Positions 17,189-26,930 of a stretch of 51,003 bases of DNA are shown in pieces; position 1 is the first letter of the stretch; each line of letters begins with the position of its first letter. The DNA lies in contig FR888040.1 of assembly GCA_000431335.1 (NCBI GenBank), forward strand, positions 1 to 51,003, in the 5' to 3' direction. The translations under genes and the position numbers were made by a program. Origin of the DNA: Clostridium sp. CAG:343. GTDB taxonomy: Bacteria; Bacillota; Clostridia; TANB77; CAG-508. The notes under the pieces are model-generated. The model was not told where the DNA came from. It worked only from the letters and a program-made list of their open reading frames with translations, and did not search any database.

Positions 17189-19118
17189 ATGAATGAAGAA
17201 AAGAAAAAATGTGGTTTGTATATGAGAGTATCAACAGAAGACCAAGCTCGTGAAGGCTTTAGTCTTCCAGAGCAAAAAGAAAGATTAGAAGCTTTTTGTA
17301 AGTTTAAAGGTTATGAAATAGTTGATTATTATGAAGATGCAGGAATAAGTGCTAAAACTGGTAATCACAGACCAGAGTTTGAAAGATTAAAGAATGATAT
17401 AAAAGCAAAAAAAGATAAATACTATTGTTGCTTTAAAACTAGATAGAATAACTAGAAGTATTTATGATTGGGAAAATCTAATGACTTTTTTAGATGAAAA
17501 TAATGCTTATTTAGATTGTGTTAATGATGAAATAAATACTACAAGTGCAAATGGCAAAATGATTTCAAGATTATTAATGAGCGTAAGTCAAAATGAAATT
17601 GAAAGAACAAGCGAAAGAACTAAAGTTGGTATGGCAGGTGCAATAAAGAATGGACATATTCCTCATAAAGCACCTTTAGGTTATAAACACGAAGATAGAA
17701 AACTAGTAATTGATTATTCTACTAAAGATATTGTAGTTAGAATATTTGAACTATACTATAATGGTTTATCTTATAAAAAAATAAGTAATTTATTTAATGA
17801 AGAGAAAGTATTAGGAAGAGATAATTGGCGAGATTCAACTATAGTTACTATTCTTGAAAATGAAATATATAAAGGCGATTTTGTTCATGGAAAAAGAACT
17901 AATCATCCTACTTATTATGAAGATGTAGTTGAACCTATTATTTCAAAAGAAATGTGGGAAGATTGCCAAGTGCAGAAAAAGAAAAATTCAAAAAGTTATC
18001 AAAGAACTTTAATTTATTTATATCTACAAAAACTAAAATGTCCTAAATGTGGCAGAATTTTAGGTGGTAAAGCTACTACAAAGAAAAATGGTAAAAGTTA
18101 TTTTTATTATTACTGCAATGATTGTAAAATTGAGTTTAAAGAAAAGATAATAAATGATTACTTTAATCAATTTATTGCCGAACTAATTGAATATGATGAA
18201 GTTGTTAATCAATTCTTCTTGCCTATGATAAAGCAAAAATTTGATGAGCCTAAAGAACAACTAGAAAAAGAAATAAATAATCAGAGAAATAAGCTTGAAA
18301 GAATTAAAAAAGCATATATCAATGGAGTTTTTGAACTAAAGGAATATAACGAAGAAAAGAAAATAGTTGAGAAAGCCATCGCAGAACTAGAAGCTAAATT
18401 AGATACTACTGATAGTGTAGAAGAATTAAGATTTACACCAAAAGATATTTTATTAAAAAGAGATATTGATTTTATCAATAAGATAAAATTAGATGAAGAA
18501 TATCAAGTAAGAACTAGAACTTGGAAAGATTATACACGAGAAGAACAAGCAGAACTTATAATGAAATATGTTGATGATATAGAACTTTCTTTAGTTGGTA
18601 CAGAAATAGTAGTTAATCAAATTAACTTTAGAGAGTCAATCTGCAAACCTTGCCAAGAACTATTTGGTAAAGGTTATATTGATACTATTAAACCAGCTAT
18701 ATTTGGTAATGTAGTTGGTAATATAAGATTTAGTAATTACTTATCTGAAGAAGAATTTGGCGAAGTAATTATGAGATTAAGACAATACTATGATGTTGGT
18801 TATACTGAAGCAACATACTATTTAGATAAGCAAATGTTTTACTTTAACTTTGTTGAAGATAATAGTGCTATTGTCAGAGTATTTCCTTTAAAAGATTATT
18901 ATAAATTAGATCCAGATTGCAAAATGAAAACTTATGAATTTGGAATAATTTATATTCGTGAAGAAGATAAATTTCAAATGCAAGAAATTGATACTGCATT
19001 TGATTATATTCCAGATGAAACTAACACTAGTGTAATTTACTCAAAAGATACTACTCCTATTTCAGTAGGTGTTAAGCCAGTAAAGTTCTGCGAAGATGAT
19101 GCTGAAGGAAAAAATTAA
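17189..19118 (+). CDS. large serine recombinase 1, interrupted by an A7 frameshift
   Basis: Site-specific recombinase expected to integrate and excise element 1. The N-terminal resolvase domain carries the catalytic Ser in YMRVSTEDQAREGFS. The recombinase domain (GMAGAIKNGHIPHKAPLGYKHE) is followed by a zinc ribbon (CPKCGRILGG and CNDCK) and a coiled coil. The first frame stops at 17446. A run of seven A at 17407-17413 is the likely fault: with six A the protein reads KAKKINTIVALKLDRITR, matching its relatives, and totals 642 residues. Unlike ffh there is no CGG here. It is either a recent mutation, an error, or slippage on the A run. Confidence 0.85.
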
Positions 19119-19216
19119 CGTGGCACGTTTTGTTTTTATGAAATAAAAATGAAAGTGGCGATAGTTAATTTGAATAAAATTTATTTGTGTAAAATAAATT
19201 TTATTGCCTCGCAGAG

Positions 19217-19254
19217 CCCCCGAGTTATGATAGTATGTCATAACTCATAGGGGG
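19217..19254. other. putative origin of transfer (oriT) hairpin
   Basis: GAGTTATGA (19222-19230) and TCATAACTC (19238-19246) form a perfect 9-bp stem with a 7-base loop, extended by CCCCC (19217-19221) and GGGGG (19250-19254) across a short bulge. It is the only GC-rich palindrome nearby and lies about 60 bases before the relaxase start, the usual position of oriT in mobilizable elements. Confidence 0.55.
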
Positions 19255-19314
19255 TTAGGACTTATGACAAGTCAAAGTCCTATGCTACGAAGAAATTTCA
19301 AAGGAGGTGCTTTT

Positions 19315-20703
19315 ATGGAACAGCAATTAGCTTATTCATTTCATTTAGGAAGTGATAAAAACAAAAGTAAATCAGCAAAAAAAGTTGCTAAAGGAAATGT
19401 ATCTGGCTCTACTTCTTTATCAAATAATGCTATTCAAAATGCAAATTCTTTATCTAAAGTTAATAAGCATAATTTAAGAGATTATGATAATGAGAAAGAT
19501 TTAATTAGAGTAATTCGTGGTACAAATGATATTGTAAATGATGTAAAAGATTTATATTTAGAAGAATTTGAAGAAGCTCGTATTGAATACAACAATAAGC
19601 AGACTAGAAATGATAGAAAAATAGGAAACTATTTTATGAAGATAAATGAGTCGCAAAACGACCTTGCTTGTGAGATTATAGTTGAACTTGGAGATATGGA
19701 TTTTTGGAAAGATAAAGACAAAGAACACAGACTAAAAATGATTGATGTATATAATGAACAAGTAAATGACTTAATTAAGATATTACCAACTTTTAAAATA
19801 GCAAATGCTACTATTCATTTTGATGAGACATCTCCTCATATGCACATTGTTGGTGTACCTATAATAGAAAATTGTACTAGAGGGATGAAAAAACAAGTTG
19901 GTAAATCACAACTATTTACCAAAGAATCATTAACTAAAATTCAAGATAAAATGAGAACTGCTTGTATAAAGTCTTTTAATAAATTTTATGGTATGGATAT
20001 TAAATTAAAAGAAAAACAAAAAGGCAGAAATCAAGATATAAATGTTAAAGATATGAGTAATTATACAAATATAAAAAAGCAACTTGCTGAAAAAAAGAAA
20101 AAACTTGATAAAGCGAATATTCAAACTAATAAACTTGATAATACAACAAAAGATATAAACCAAATATTAGATAATTTAAAACCTGCTAAGTTTAATAAAA
20201 ATAATATGGTTATTTCAAACGAGGATATTCAGAAAATTAAAAACTTTACTAAAGATGTAAAAGATACTACTAAAACGGTTAGAAGTGTTAATGACTTGAA
20301 TGTAGCTATTAGAGATTTTGAACATAGTGCTTTTGAAATAGAAAAAGAAAATCGTTCTCTTAAATATCAAATAGAAGAAAAAGATAAAGAAATTTATAAT
20401 TTAAAAGGTGAATTGTCTACTAAAGATAAAATTATTAACAAACTAAAAGAAGAAAAAGAAAGCATAAAAGCTCAATTATACAAATTTAAAGACTTTTGGC
20501 ATAATATTATGGGACATTTTCATAAAAGAATTTGTTATGACAAAGATAATAACTATAAAATTGTTAGTGATGACTTATATAAAAATGGAATATTTACTGA
20601 CGACGAGAATGAAATTGCAAATAATATAGCGAGAAAAGTAAAACCAAAAGATGAGATAAATAACGCTAAAAATAATAGAATGAAAAACGATACAAGATTT
20701 TAA
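19315..20703 (+). CDS. MobV/Pre-family relaxase of element 1
   Basis: 462 residues. Nicks DNA at oriT so the element can be mobilised by a helper conjugation system. The MobV metal motif reads HFDETSPHMHIVGVPI. After the relaxase domain comes a long Lys/Glu coiled coil (about residues 270-430). The ATG at 19315 has AAAGGAGGTG just upstream; an earlier in-frame ATG at 19264 lies in the putative oriT region and is unlikely. No type IV secretion genes are present, so the element is mobilizable, not self-transmissible. Confidence 0.88.
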   Translation: MEQQLAYSFHLGSDKNKSKSAKKVAKGNVSGSTSLSNNAIQNANSLSKVNKHNLRDYDNEKDLIRVIRGTNDIVNDVKDLYLEEFEEARIEYNNKQTRNDRKIGNYFMKINESQNDLACEIIVELGDMDFWKDKDKEHRLKMIDVYNEQVNDLIKILPTFKIANATIHFDETSPHMHIVGVPIIENCTRGMKKQVGKSQLFTKESLTKIQDKMRTACIKSFNKFYGMDIKLKEKQKGRNQDINVKDMSNYTNIKKQLAEKKKKLDKANIQTNKLDNTTKDINQILDNLKPAKFNKNNMVISNEDIQKIKNFTKDVKDTTKTVRSVNDLNVAIRDFEHSAFEIEKENRSLKYQIEEKDKEIYNLKGELSTKDKIINKLKEEKESIKAQLYKFKDFWHNIMGHFHKRICYDKDNNYKIVSDDLYKNGIFTDDENEIANNIARKVKPKDEINNAKNNRMKNDTRF

Positions 20704-20721
20704 TATGGGGGTAATTAGAAT

Positions 20722-21018
20722 ATGGAAAACGAAAAAGTTGAATATTTAATAAATATGATAAATGATATGGATATAAAAGATAAATTAAGACTAGCAATAT
20801 GTATGAGTCAAAGCAAATGGTCAGGTCTTATATACAATACTAAAGAAAACTATGAAAAATTTGATGCTATGCTAAAAGAAGTTGATGAAGAATATAGAAC
20901 TACAATAATAAACTTTGCAAAATATAAACTTGTAATGTTTGCAATGGCTAAACTTATGGAAATGGAGACTACTGAACAAAATAAAGTTGCATTATATTTA
21001 TTTAATTGTTTAAATTAA
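20722..21018 (+). CDS. small hypothetical protein downstream of the relaxase
   Basis: 98 residues, helical, not recognised. It is soluble and charged with a central hydrophobic helix (YKLVMFAMAKLMEMET). It starts 18 bases after the relaxase stop and ends at a strong terminator, so it is the last gene of the mobilization unit. It may be an accessory mobilization or regulatory protein; nothing specific shows this. Confidence 0.7.
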   Translation: MENEKVEYLINMINDMDIKDKLRLAICMSQSKWSGLIYNTKENYEKFDAMLKEVDEEYRTTIINFAKYKLVMFAMAKLMEMETTEQNKVALYLFNCLN

Positions 21019-21025
21019 TTAAAAT

Positions 21026-21064
21026 AACCAAAAGGACACACTCATTTGAGTGTGCCTTTTGGTT
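21026..21064. terminator. bidirectional terminator
   Basis: A near-perfect palindrome: AACCAAAAGG and CACACTCA on the left, TGAGTGTG and CCTTTTGGTT on the right. It separates convergent genes and may mark the right side of the element 1 core. Confidence 0.85.
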
Positions 21065-21066
21065 TG

Positions 21067-21519
21067 TTACTTAAGACCTAAATCTTCAGCTTGTGCTTCT
21101 GTGACAATGCGAGCTCCCTGTTTAATCAAGATATCTTTCAGAAGTTCAACATGACCTTCGAGCTGCTCGATTTTTCTCTGCTTACGAGAAAACTTTTCTT
21201 TTTCGCGCATATCATTCCAGGTCAACCACTCCTGAGCATCGTAGAGAACACTTGCACCAGAACTAGAATAAAAATATTCAATTTTGATGCGATTTCCCTT
21301 GCTGTCACTCAAGATATAATATCCATCAAGATTTCCTTCTTTTTTTTCCACGATAGTGAAAACGGAAGGACACGGATACTGAGAAAGGGGTGCTATTGTA
21401 GGATTTGGGTTTGCTCCCCAATCACACCGTTGCCCATAGATGACCATTTGTCCTACTTTGCCTTTGCCATAGATTGCATTGACTTCGATCTTCTTACCAT
21501 TCTGCCAAAACTCTAACAT
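21067..21519 (-). CDS. hypothetical protein of foreign composition
   Basis: 150 residues, not recognised. The N-terminal half is beta-rich with many Gly, Pro and Tyr (IYGKGKVGQMVIYGQRCDWG), and the C-terminal half is a coiled coil (KFSRKQRKIEQLEGHVELLKD-like). GC content and codon choice are clearly higher than in the neighbours. It contains an in-frame CGG Arg codon (CAA CGG TGT), one of only two seen as sense in the window. Likely recent transfer from a different genome. Confidence 0.6.
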   Translation of the reverse strand: MLEFWQNGKKIEVNAIYGKGKVGQMVIYGQRCDWGANPNPTIAPLSQYPCPSVFTIVEKKEGNLDGYYILSDSKGNRIKIEYFYSSSGASVLYDAQEWLTWNDMREKEKFSRKQRKIEQLEGHVELLKDILIKQGARIVTEAQAEDLGLK

Positions 21520-21955
21520 GATTGCCTACCTTTCTTTTACTCGTGGGATTGGATTTGCTCGTGAGAGCTTCCCCCAAGCAATGAAGAACCTTTAATGCCA
21601 CATAAGCATCGAAGTAGAAAAATTATTCCTACTTCAATTATTAATGCATTTAAGGAACATTAATATAATACCATAATTATGTAAAATTGTCAAAAACTCT
21701 AGATATCAAACTAATAAGAAATTATATATATTATTCTTATATAGATTGGGTAAATAAGCACTTTATGTTGATTTATTGATTTTAATGTGAAAATATGGTA
21801 ATATATATGTGCATATGGTAAATAATCCGCTTATGTAATAGGTGTTAGTGAGAAAAATAAAGTAATCTTTAAATTTCCAGGTCAGTACTAACGCAACCTA
21901 AAGCATTTTGGTAATCCACCAATATGTAATCTAAAAATTTTTAGGAGGAATCTAA
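21520..21955. other. intergenic stretch with a promoter and structured leader
   Basis: About 435 bases without a convincing gene. The first 130 bases share the higher GC of the gene at 21067. TTGATT (21777-21782) and TAATAT (21799-21804), 16-base spacer, may start a leader for the gene at 21956. The leader can pair GGTGTTAGT-like sequence near 21840 with AGTACTAACGCAACC-like sequence near 21885. Confidence 0.4.
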
Positions 21956-22258
21956 ATGAGAATCAAGAAATTTCCTTATGATTGGGAATTCGACGTTTTT
22001 TGTCGGGGGTGTAACAAAATAATTGTAGTTGAAGAACCAGAAGACTTAACAAAGAAAGAAGAAGACGGAATAATCAAGCTTCGCTTAGTCTGTCCTAATT
22101 GTGGTCGTGAAATTTGGTTCGACAATTTAACAGGGCACAGAATAAATCCTGACTTTATAAAGCAAGTAAAGACCTATGAACCTGATTATCTTGATACTGC
22201 ATTGAAAGCTGCAAAAAAGTTTAATGAAGAGTTTGAAGGAACTTTTGATAAACTTTAA
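21956..22258 (+). CDS. small zinc-ribbon-like protein
   Basis: 100 residues. Two Cys pairs (CRGC near residue 17 and CPNC near residue 48) suggest a zinc ribbon, followed by a charged helical tail. Family not recognised. A strong AGGAGGA site precedes the ATG. The first Cys pair is encoded TGT CGG GGG TGT, so CGG must be read as Arg to keep the ribbon; a +1 shift here would hit a stop within a few codons. With the gene at 21067 it forms a foreign-looking patch. Confidence 0.65.
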   Translation: MRIKKFPYDWEFDVFCRGCNKIIVVEEPEDLTKKEEDGIIKLRLVCPNCGREIWFDNLTGHRINPDFIKQVKTYEPDYLDTALKAAKKFNEEFEGTFDKL

Positions 22259-22272
22259 GCACAAATCTGACC

Positions 22273-22315
22273 AATAAGAGTTTTCACTGTAAAAAGTGTA
22301 AACTCTTATTTTATA
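22273..22315 (+). terminator. terminator of the zinc-ribbon gene
   Basis: Perfect 11-base arms AATAAGAGTTT (22273-22283) and AAACTCTTATT (22300-22310), then T-rich sequence. Confidence 0.75.
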
Positions 22316-22350
22316 TTATATTAGAAACTTATTAATTTTAAAAATATTTA

Positions 22351-22512
22351 TTGTAATTTATAAAAAATATGATATACTTTAGTAAATTGATTGATATTTG
22401 TATCAATCGTTATGAGAGGTAAAAAAGTTGTAGATAACTACTTCAATGGAGCCAATAATGAATATCTGCGAATGTTAAAGTATTTAAAAGAACATTTGCA
22501 GATTTATTTTTT
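22351..22512 (+). ncRNA. candidate small RNA or orphan leader
   Basis: Promoter-like TTGTAA (22351-22356) and TATACT (22373-22378) precede a hairpin GATTGATA/TATCAATC (22389-22408). A strong terminator-like stem follows (ATCTGCGAATGTT 22464-22476 with AACATTTGCAGAT 22491-22503, one G-U) and a T run. No gene of good quality follows, so it could be a short RNA or the leader of a lost gene. Confidence 0.35.
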
Positions 22513-22624
22513 GTGTTCTTTAAGAAGAATAATGATATCATCAGCTAAAGGTAATGTTCCGTAACCAAACTGAACTATTTGAATTTGATGAAGAGAAGAC
22601 TTTTTTGCTCATCATCGTGATAAA

Positions 22625-22822
22625 TTGGAAGCTGGTATACAAGCTAAAGTTTATCAAGATATGGGATGTCAGCATTTATTAGATAAAAAGAAAATACAGA
22701 ATTTAGCCAATGGTTGTCCGGTATATGTTATATCTGCAAAGGTAACTAAAGTTTTATCTGTTTTTATGGATCAAGGAAAATATTATTTTCTATTTTGGTG
22801 GTTTCAACAGAATTATCATTAG
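22625..22822 (+). pseudogene. short open frame, probably a gene remnant
   Basis: A 65-codon frame without a ribosome site, ending in an unlikely aromatic stretch (FLFWWFQQNYH). The coding-like signal begins a few codons before its first ATG. It lies between the small-RNA candidate and other decayed sequence. Not recognised; it may not be expressed. Confidence 0.25.
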
Positions 22823-22929
22823 GAAGTATTAGTAGTTTTATAACTATTATTTCTATTATAGAGAAAAAGAAAGAATTTCTATTGATAATAAAATTGTAGT
22901 ATGATAATATAATTATGATAATTCGACAA

Positions 22930-23160
22930 AAATTGGAAGGAAAAATTAGAAAGTAGAGTTGATATAAATTACAACGATTTAACCAAAATACAGATAAAAT
23001 ATAATAGTAAAGAAGAAACTATGGAGATAAAAAATATTAAATAATAAATATTCTCAATATATAAATTCTTATTATGTTACAGGTGGCTCTATTGAAATTG
23101 TATCTAATAATACAAATAAATCAAATACTATATTAGATTATTAGCAAAAAAATCAATGTT
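22930..23160 (+). pseudogene. decayed fragments resembling a Cof-type HAD hydrolase
   Basis: Short frames broken by stops include YVTGGSIEIVSNNTNKSN near 23060-23130. This resembles the late segment of Cof-like HAD phosphatases, where the protein recognises its substrate before a conserved Lys-Gly stretch. No complete frame remains. The whole 22823-23264 stretch otherwise shows nothing I can support. Confidence 0.35.
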
Positions 23161-23264
23161 AATGATAAACTATTGGAAATGGATTTAAAGATATTAAAGT
23201 TATCTGTTATAATAAAAAAATATTTTAGAAATAAATTAGAATTAAAAAATTAAGGAGATAAGCA

Positions 23265-24548
23265 ATGAAAAACGACGAAATACAAATGAGAAAAAGAAAT
23301 ATGAAATTATATCCTAACTATACTAAAATTGCTTGTGATTATTTGTTTTACTATACAATAGACTTTTTATTTTTGACACAAATAAAATACATAAGTGCAT
23401 CAGATGTAGTTTTAATAACTTCTATTAAATCAATTTTTTCTATATTATTGTTGATTCCAGCTAATATAATTGTAGAAATATTAGGAAGAAAAAATAGTGT
23501 AATATTAGGAAATGTAATAAATTGTATATACATGATAATGTTTATGGTAAGTACAAGTTTTTCTGGTATATTATTAGCTAATTTTTTATCTGCATTAGCT
23601 ATTTTAATAAAAAATATTGCAGAGCCAAGCTTATTAAATGCATCTATACCACCTTCAAGATATAAAAGTAATATTTTTGCAAAGATAATAGCTAAGGGAA
23701 AATCAGGATATTTTGTACTGGGAGCTATATCAAAGATTATAGCAGGTTATTTATTTACGATAAATGGATATTTGCCATTTATTTGTTCATTAATAGTTTT
23801 AATAATTGTAACAATAATATCTACATTTTATATTGAACCAATAAAAAAGAAAAATAAACAATACAATAGAACATTAGTTAAAGAACAGTTTAAAGATATA
23901 AGAACTGGATTTAAATTTATAATAAAATCAGAACGATTAAAGGCATTAATATTAGCTTCGTCATTATTAAGTAGTATATTTTCAATTTCATTAAATTATA
24001 GAACAAGCCTTCTAAAGGATATTAATTTATCTTCATCAACTATAGGGATTATTGGAGCTTTATTAACATTTGTAAGTGCGATTGCATCAAAGAAACAAGA
24101 TAAGTTTAGTGATAAATTTAGAAATAAATCACTAATAACTATTGCATTTACAATAGCTATTAGTGATATCGTGGCAGGGATAGCGGGAGTAGATACTAGT
24201 TATATAAATTTATCTTTATTTATCATCATTATTGCTTATGTTTTTTCAAGAATAGCACATGGAATGTATTATACTATAATTGATAGATATTTTAGAAATT
24301 TTACAAATAATAAAATAGATACAAAAGTTTTTGCAGTAAAAAACTTATTTAATAATACTTGTTCAGCAATTATGGGTATATTAGCATCATTTTTATTAAG
24401 CAAAATGTCAACAGCTTATTGCATGATAGTAATAGGAATAACATTTACGATACTATTTGTAATAACATATAATTATATGAAAAATAGAGTCGGTTTAAAA
24501 CCAGAAGAATATTCAGAAGAAGAAAGGAAATATGATGAATTAAAATAG
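23265..24548 (+). CDS. MFS transporter
   Basis: 427 residues with about 12 hydrophobic segments and a charged central loop (about residues 190-215), the layout of the major facilitator superfamily. The loop between helices 2 and 3 reads EILGRKNSVILG, close to the MFS motif A. The substrate cannot be told from sequence; relatives include drug and peptide exporters. An AAGGAG site precedes the ATG. It is flanked by decayed DNA upstream and a terminator downstream, so it is a single-gene unit. Confidence 0.85.
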   Translation: MKNDEIQMRKRNMKLYPNYTKIACDYLFYYTIDFLFLTQIKYISASDVVLITSIKSIFSILLLIPANIIVEILGRKNSVILGNVINCIYMIMFMVSTSFSGILLANFLSALAILIKNIAEPSLLNASIPPSRYKSNIFAKIIAKGKSGYFVLGAISKIIAGYLFTINGYLPFICSLIVLIIVTIISTFYIEPIKKKNKQYNRTLVKEQFKDIRTGFKFIIKSERLKALILASSLLSSIFSISLNYRTSLLKDINLSSSTIGIIGALLTFVSAIASKKQDKFSDKFRNKSLITIAFTIAISDIVAGIAGVDTSYINLSLFIIIIAYVFSRIAHGMYYTIIDRYFRNFTNNKIDTKVFAVKNLFNNTCSAIMGILASFLLSKMSTAYCMIVIGITFTILFVITYNYMKNRVGLKPEEYSEEERKYDELK

Positions 24549-24566
24549 GGATAAAGTAAATTAATA

Positions 24567-24615
24567 AAAAATGCAAATGTGATATTATAGAAATATACAT
24601 TTGCATTTTTTATTA
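24567..24615 (+). terminator. terminator of the MFS gene
   Basis: Perfect 14-base arms at 24567-24580 and 24597-24610, ending in a T run. It also faces the small minus-strand gene at 24634. Confidence 0.85.
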
Positions 24616-24633
24616 AATCAATTACAAAAAGAA

Positions 24634-24795
24634 TTAATTTTTAGCCTTATGCTTTTGTTCACAAATTTTTCGTAAACGAATAGTATGAGTTAATGTATCA
24701 ACAACTTGTTGATAAGCATTACGAAAATTGATTAATTCTTTTGTTGTCATTGAAGATGTATCTATTTTAGATGCATCTTTTAAAATTTCTACCAT
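24634..24795 (-). CDS. small hypothetical protein
   Basis: 53 residues: MVEILKDASKIDTSSMTTKE, then a helix with Asn/Gln/Val and a basic tail ending CEQKHKAKN. It is preceded on the minus strand by an AAGGAG site at good spacing and has codon use like the host genes. It reads as a soluble two-helix protein. No family recognised. Confidence 0.6.
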   Translation of the reverse strand: MVEILKDASKIDTSSMTTKELINFRNAYQQVVDTLTHTIRLRKICEQKHKAKN

Positions 24796-24950
24796 GAAGT
24801 TCACTCCTTAAGATTGATAATATTATTATAACTCTTTTATAAGATATTGGCAAATAAAAATTAATAAATCATGAAAACAAACTTTACAAAAAACTTTAAT
24901 TTAGATATAATATAAAAAATAGAAGTTTTACAAAAAACGGGGGAAAACGA

Positions 24951-26468
24951 ATGAAAAATTCATGCAAAAAAGAAAATGGAATTACACTTATGTCATTAGT
25001 AATAACAATTGTTATATTGATAATACTAGCTTCAATTGCTACATATAGTGGAATAGAAGTAATTAAATCTTCGAAATTAACTAAATTTACGACAGAAATG
25101 AGGATTATGCAAACACAAGTAAATGAGCTATATCAAAAAATGCAAGACGGAGATACAACGATAAAAGAATTAGGAAAAATCATATCCGAAATTGGTAATC
25201 AGACACAAGTAAATAATGTATTCAATGCAGTTGGGATTACAACAAAAGACGAAAGAGAACAATACAAATATTTTGATAAAGATACAATTAAAAGATTGAA
25301 TATAGAAGGTGTTTCTGGAACTTTTTTCGTAAATATAGATAAAAGAAGTGTTATAAGTTATGAAGGATTTCAATATGAAGATAAATATTATTATACATTA
25401 GAACAATTACCTAATGGATTGTATAATGTAGAACATGAAAAGAATACAAATGAACCACCTACGTTTGATACTAATGTTGAAAAGGTAAGTGAGGGAAAGT
25501 GGAGAATAACTGTATCAAATATTAATTATGATGGTTATATAAATAAATGGAGCGTTAAGTACAAACTTGAAGATAGTGATAATTGGAGTACAAGTGAAGA
25601 TTTAAGCTTTATTGTTGAAAAGGAAGGATATTATGATGTTAAAATAGACAACAAACCGATAGAATCAGAAGAAAAAACAGTAATATTAGGAGATTATGTA
25701 AAAAAAGGGTTGTTGCTTAGATATGATGGAATAGAAAATACAAGAAATGGAAATAACCCCAATGCGACTTCTTGGGAAGATTTGAGCGGAAATAATAATG
25801 ATGGTGTATTTTATAATATTAACAATAATCCAGATACAGTTACTGATATGGATAAAGGTTATTATAGTAAAGAAGAAAATGGATATGTATTTTTACACAA
25901 TGATTCTTATATAAAGTCAACTAATAATATAGGAATTTCAGGAGATGCGAAATTTACTATAGAGATAGTGTCAAATTTGTGGGAAGATGGAAAAAATCCA
26001 AATTATTCTTTGCCTGCATATGGCAGTTGCGATGAAGCGTGGTGGGGAAGCTCTGGAACTGGTATAGAAAATACATGTGTTTTTGGATATCGAAGAGTTG
26101 ATAAAAAGATGTATGCTAGTTTTATAAATAATGCTACTTTTTCTGATGATAAAATAGACATAATAGGAAAGACATCTTATAAATCCTTTAGAAAGACGAA
26201 AGTGGGGCAAATTAAAAATGGAGATACGGATATAGGAAAAATAAATTATAATGGAAATGATATATCAAATACTTATACAGGTTCAGCAACGTTTACACCT
26301 AATATAGAGGATTCTCAAGTTCAAGTTGGAAGAAGTTGGCAATTTAACAATCAAAACCGAACGATATATGGTTCAGTAAAGTCAGTTAGAATTTATAATA
26401 GAATATTAACAGATGAAGAAATTAAACATAATTATGAACTTGACAAAGCAAGATTTAAAATTGAATAA
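24951..26468 (+). CDS. prepilin-like secreted protein with LamG-type domain
   Basis: 505 residues. The N-terminus KKENG-ITLMSLVITIVILIILASIA fits a type IV prepilin signal cut after Gly, although the usual Glu at mature position 5 is Ser. The membrane helix leads to a pilin-like helix. A short beta domain (about 165-245) precedes a laminin-G/concanavalin-like domain (WEDLSGNNNDG, and near the end SVKSVRIYNRILTDEEI). It is probably displayed on the surface, perhaps binding glycans. No pilus assembly genes are nearby. Confidence 0.75.
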   Translation: MKNSCKKENGITLMSLVITIVILIILASIATYSGIEVIKSSKLTKFTTEMRIMQTQVNELYQKMQDGDTTIKELGKIISEIGNQTQVNNVFNAVGITTKDEREQYKYFDKDTIKRLNIEGVSGTFFVNIDKRSVISYEGFQYEDKYYYTLEQLPNGLYNVEHEKNTNEPPTFDTNVEKVSEGKWRITVSNINYDGYINKWSVKYKLEDSDNWSTSEDLSFIVEKEGYYDVKIDNKPIESEEKTVILGDYVKKGLLLRYDGIENTRNGNNPNATSWEDLSGNNNDGVFYNINNNPDTVTDMDKGYYSKEENGYVFLHNDSYIKSTNNIGISGDAKFTIEIVSNLWEDGKNPNYSLPAYGSCDEAWWGSSGTGIENTCVFGYRRVDKKMYASFINNATFSDDKIDIIGKTSYKSFRKTKVGQIKNGDTDIGKINYNGNDISNTYTGSATFTPNIEDSQVQVGRSWQFNNQNRTIYGSVKSVRIYNRILTDEEIKHNYELDKARFKIE

Positions 26469-26596
26469 TATTGACAAATAGCTAAATACATGTTAAAGTA
26501 CGAAAGTATTTTGTCTAAAAATTTAAATCAAAGTTTTATTCAATAATTTTATATCTAAAATTATAAAAATCAGATTCAAATATAGGAGGTGTGTAT

Positions 26597-26884
26597 ATGG
26601 AAGAAAAAATTTATGAGATTTTGGTTGAAGTGCAAAAAGATGTAAAAGACTTAAAAAAAGGTCAAGCTAGACTAGAAGAAAGACAAACAAATTTAGAAAA
26701 AATGCAAGTAAAATTAGAAGAAAGACAAATAAATTTAGAAACAAATCAAGAAATTATGAAAAATAACATATCAAAGATACTTGAAGAACAAATAAATTTT
26801 AATGAAAAATTTAAAGATCATCTAAAAGAAGCAAATATACTATATAAGGGAATAGACTACAGAGTGACACTATTAGAAGCATAA
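26597..26884 (+). CDS. coiled-coil protein
   Basis: 95 residues, almost all coiled coil. A repeated block of LEERQ-x-NLE-type heptads (residues about 20-55) is followed by a C-terminal helix. The ATG at 26597 is chosen since AGGAGG lies directly upstream; a GTG two codons earlier is too close to that site. Similar small proteins are common in gut Clostridia without assigned function. It is a single-gene unit before a terminator. Confidence 0.65.
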   Translation: MEEKIYEILVEVQKDVKDLKKGQARLEERQTNLEKMQVKLEERQINLETNQEIMKNNISKILEEQINFNEKFKDHLKEANILYKGIDYRVTLLEA

Positions 26885-26930
26885 GAAGTTTTAATTTATA
26901 AAAATCAGGCAAAATACAAAAATCCACAAT

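Noticed and set aside
22823..23264. Intact gene between the small remnant and the MFS gene
   Set aside because: Stops in all frames; only short HAD-like fragments remain.
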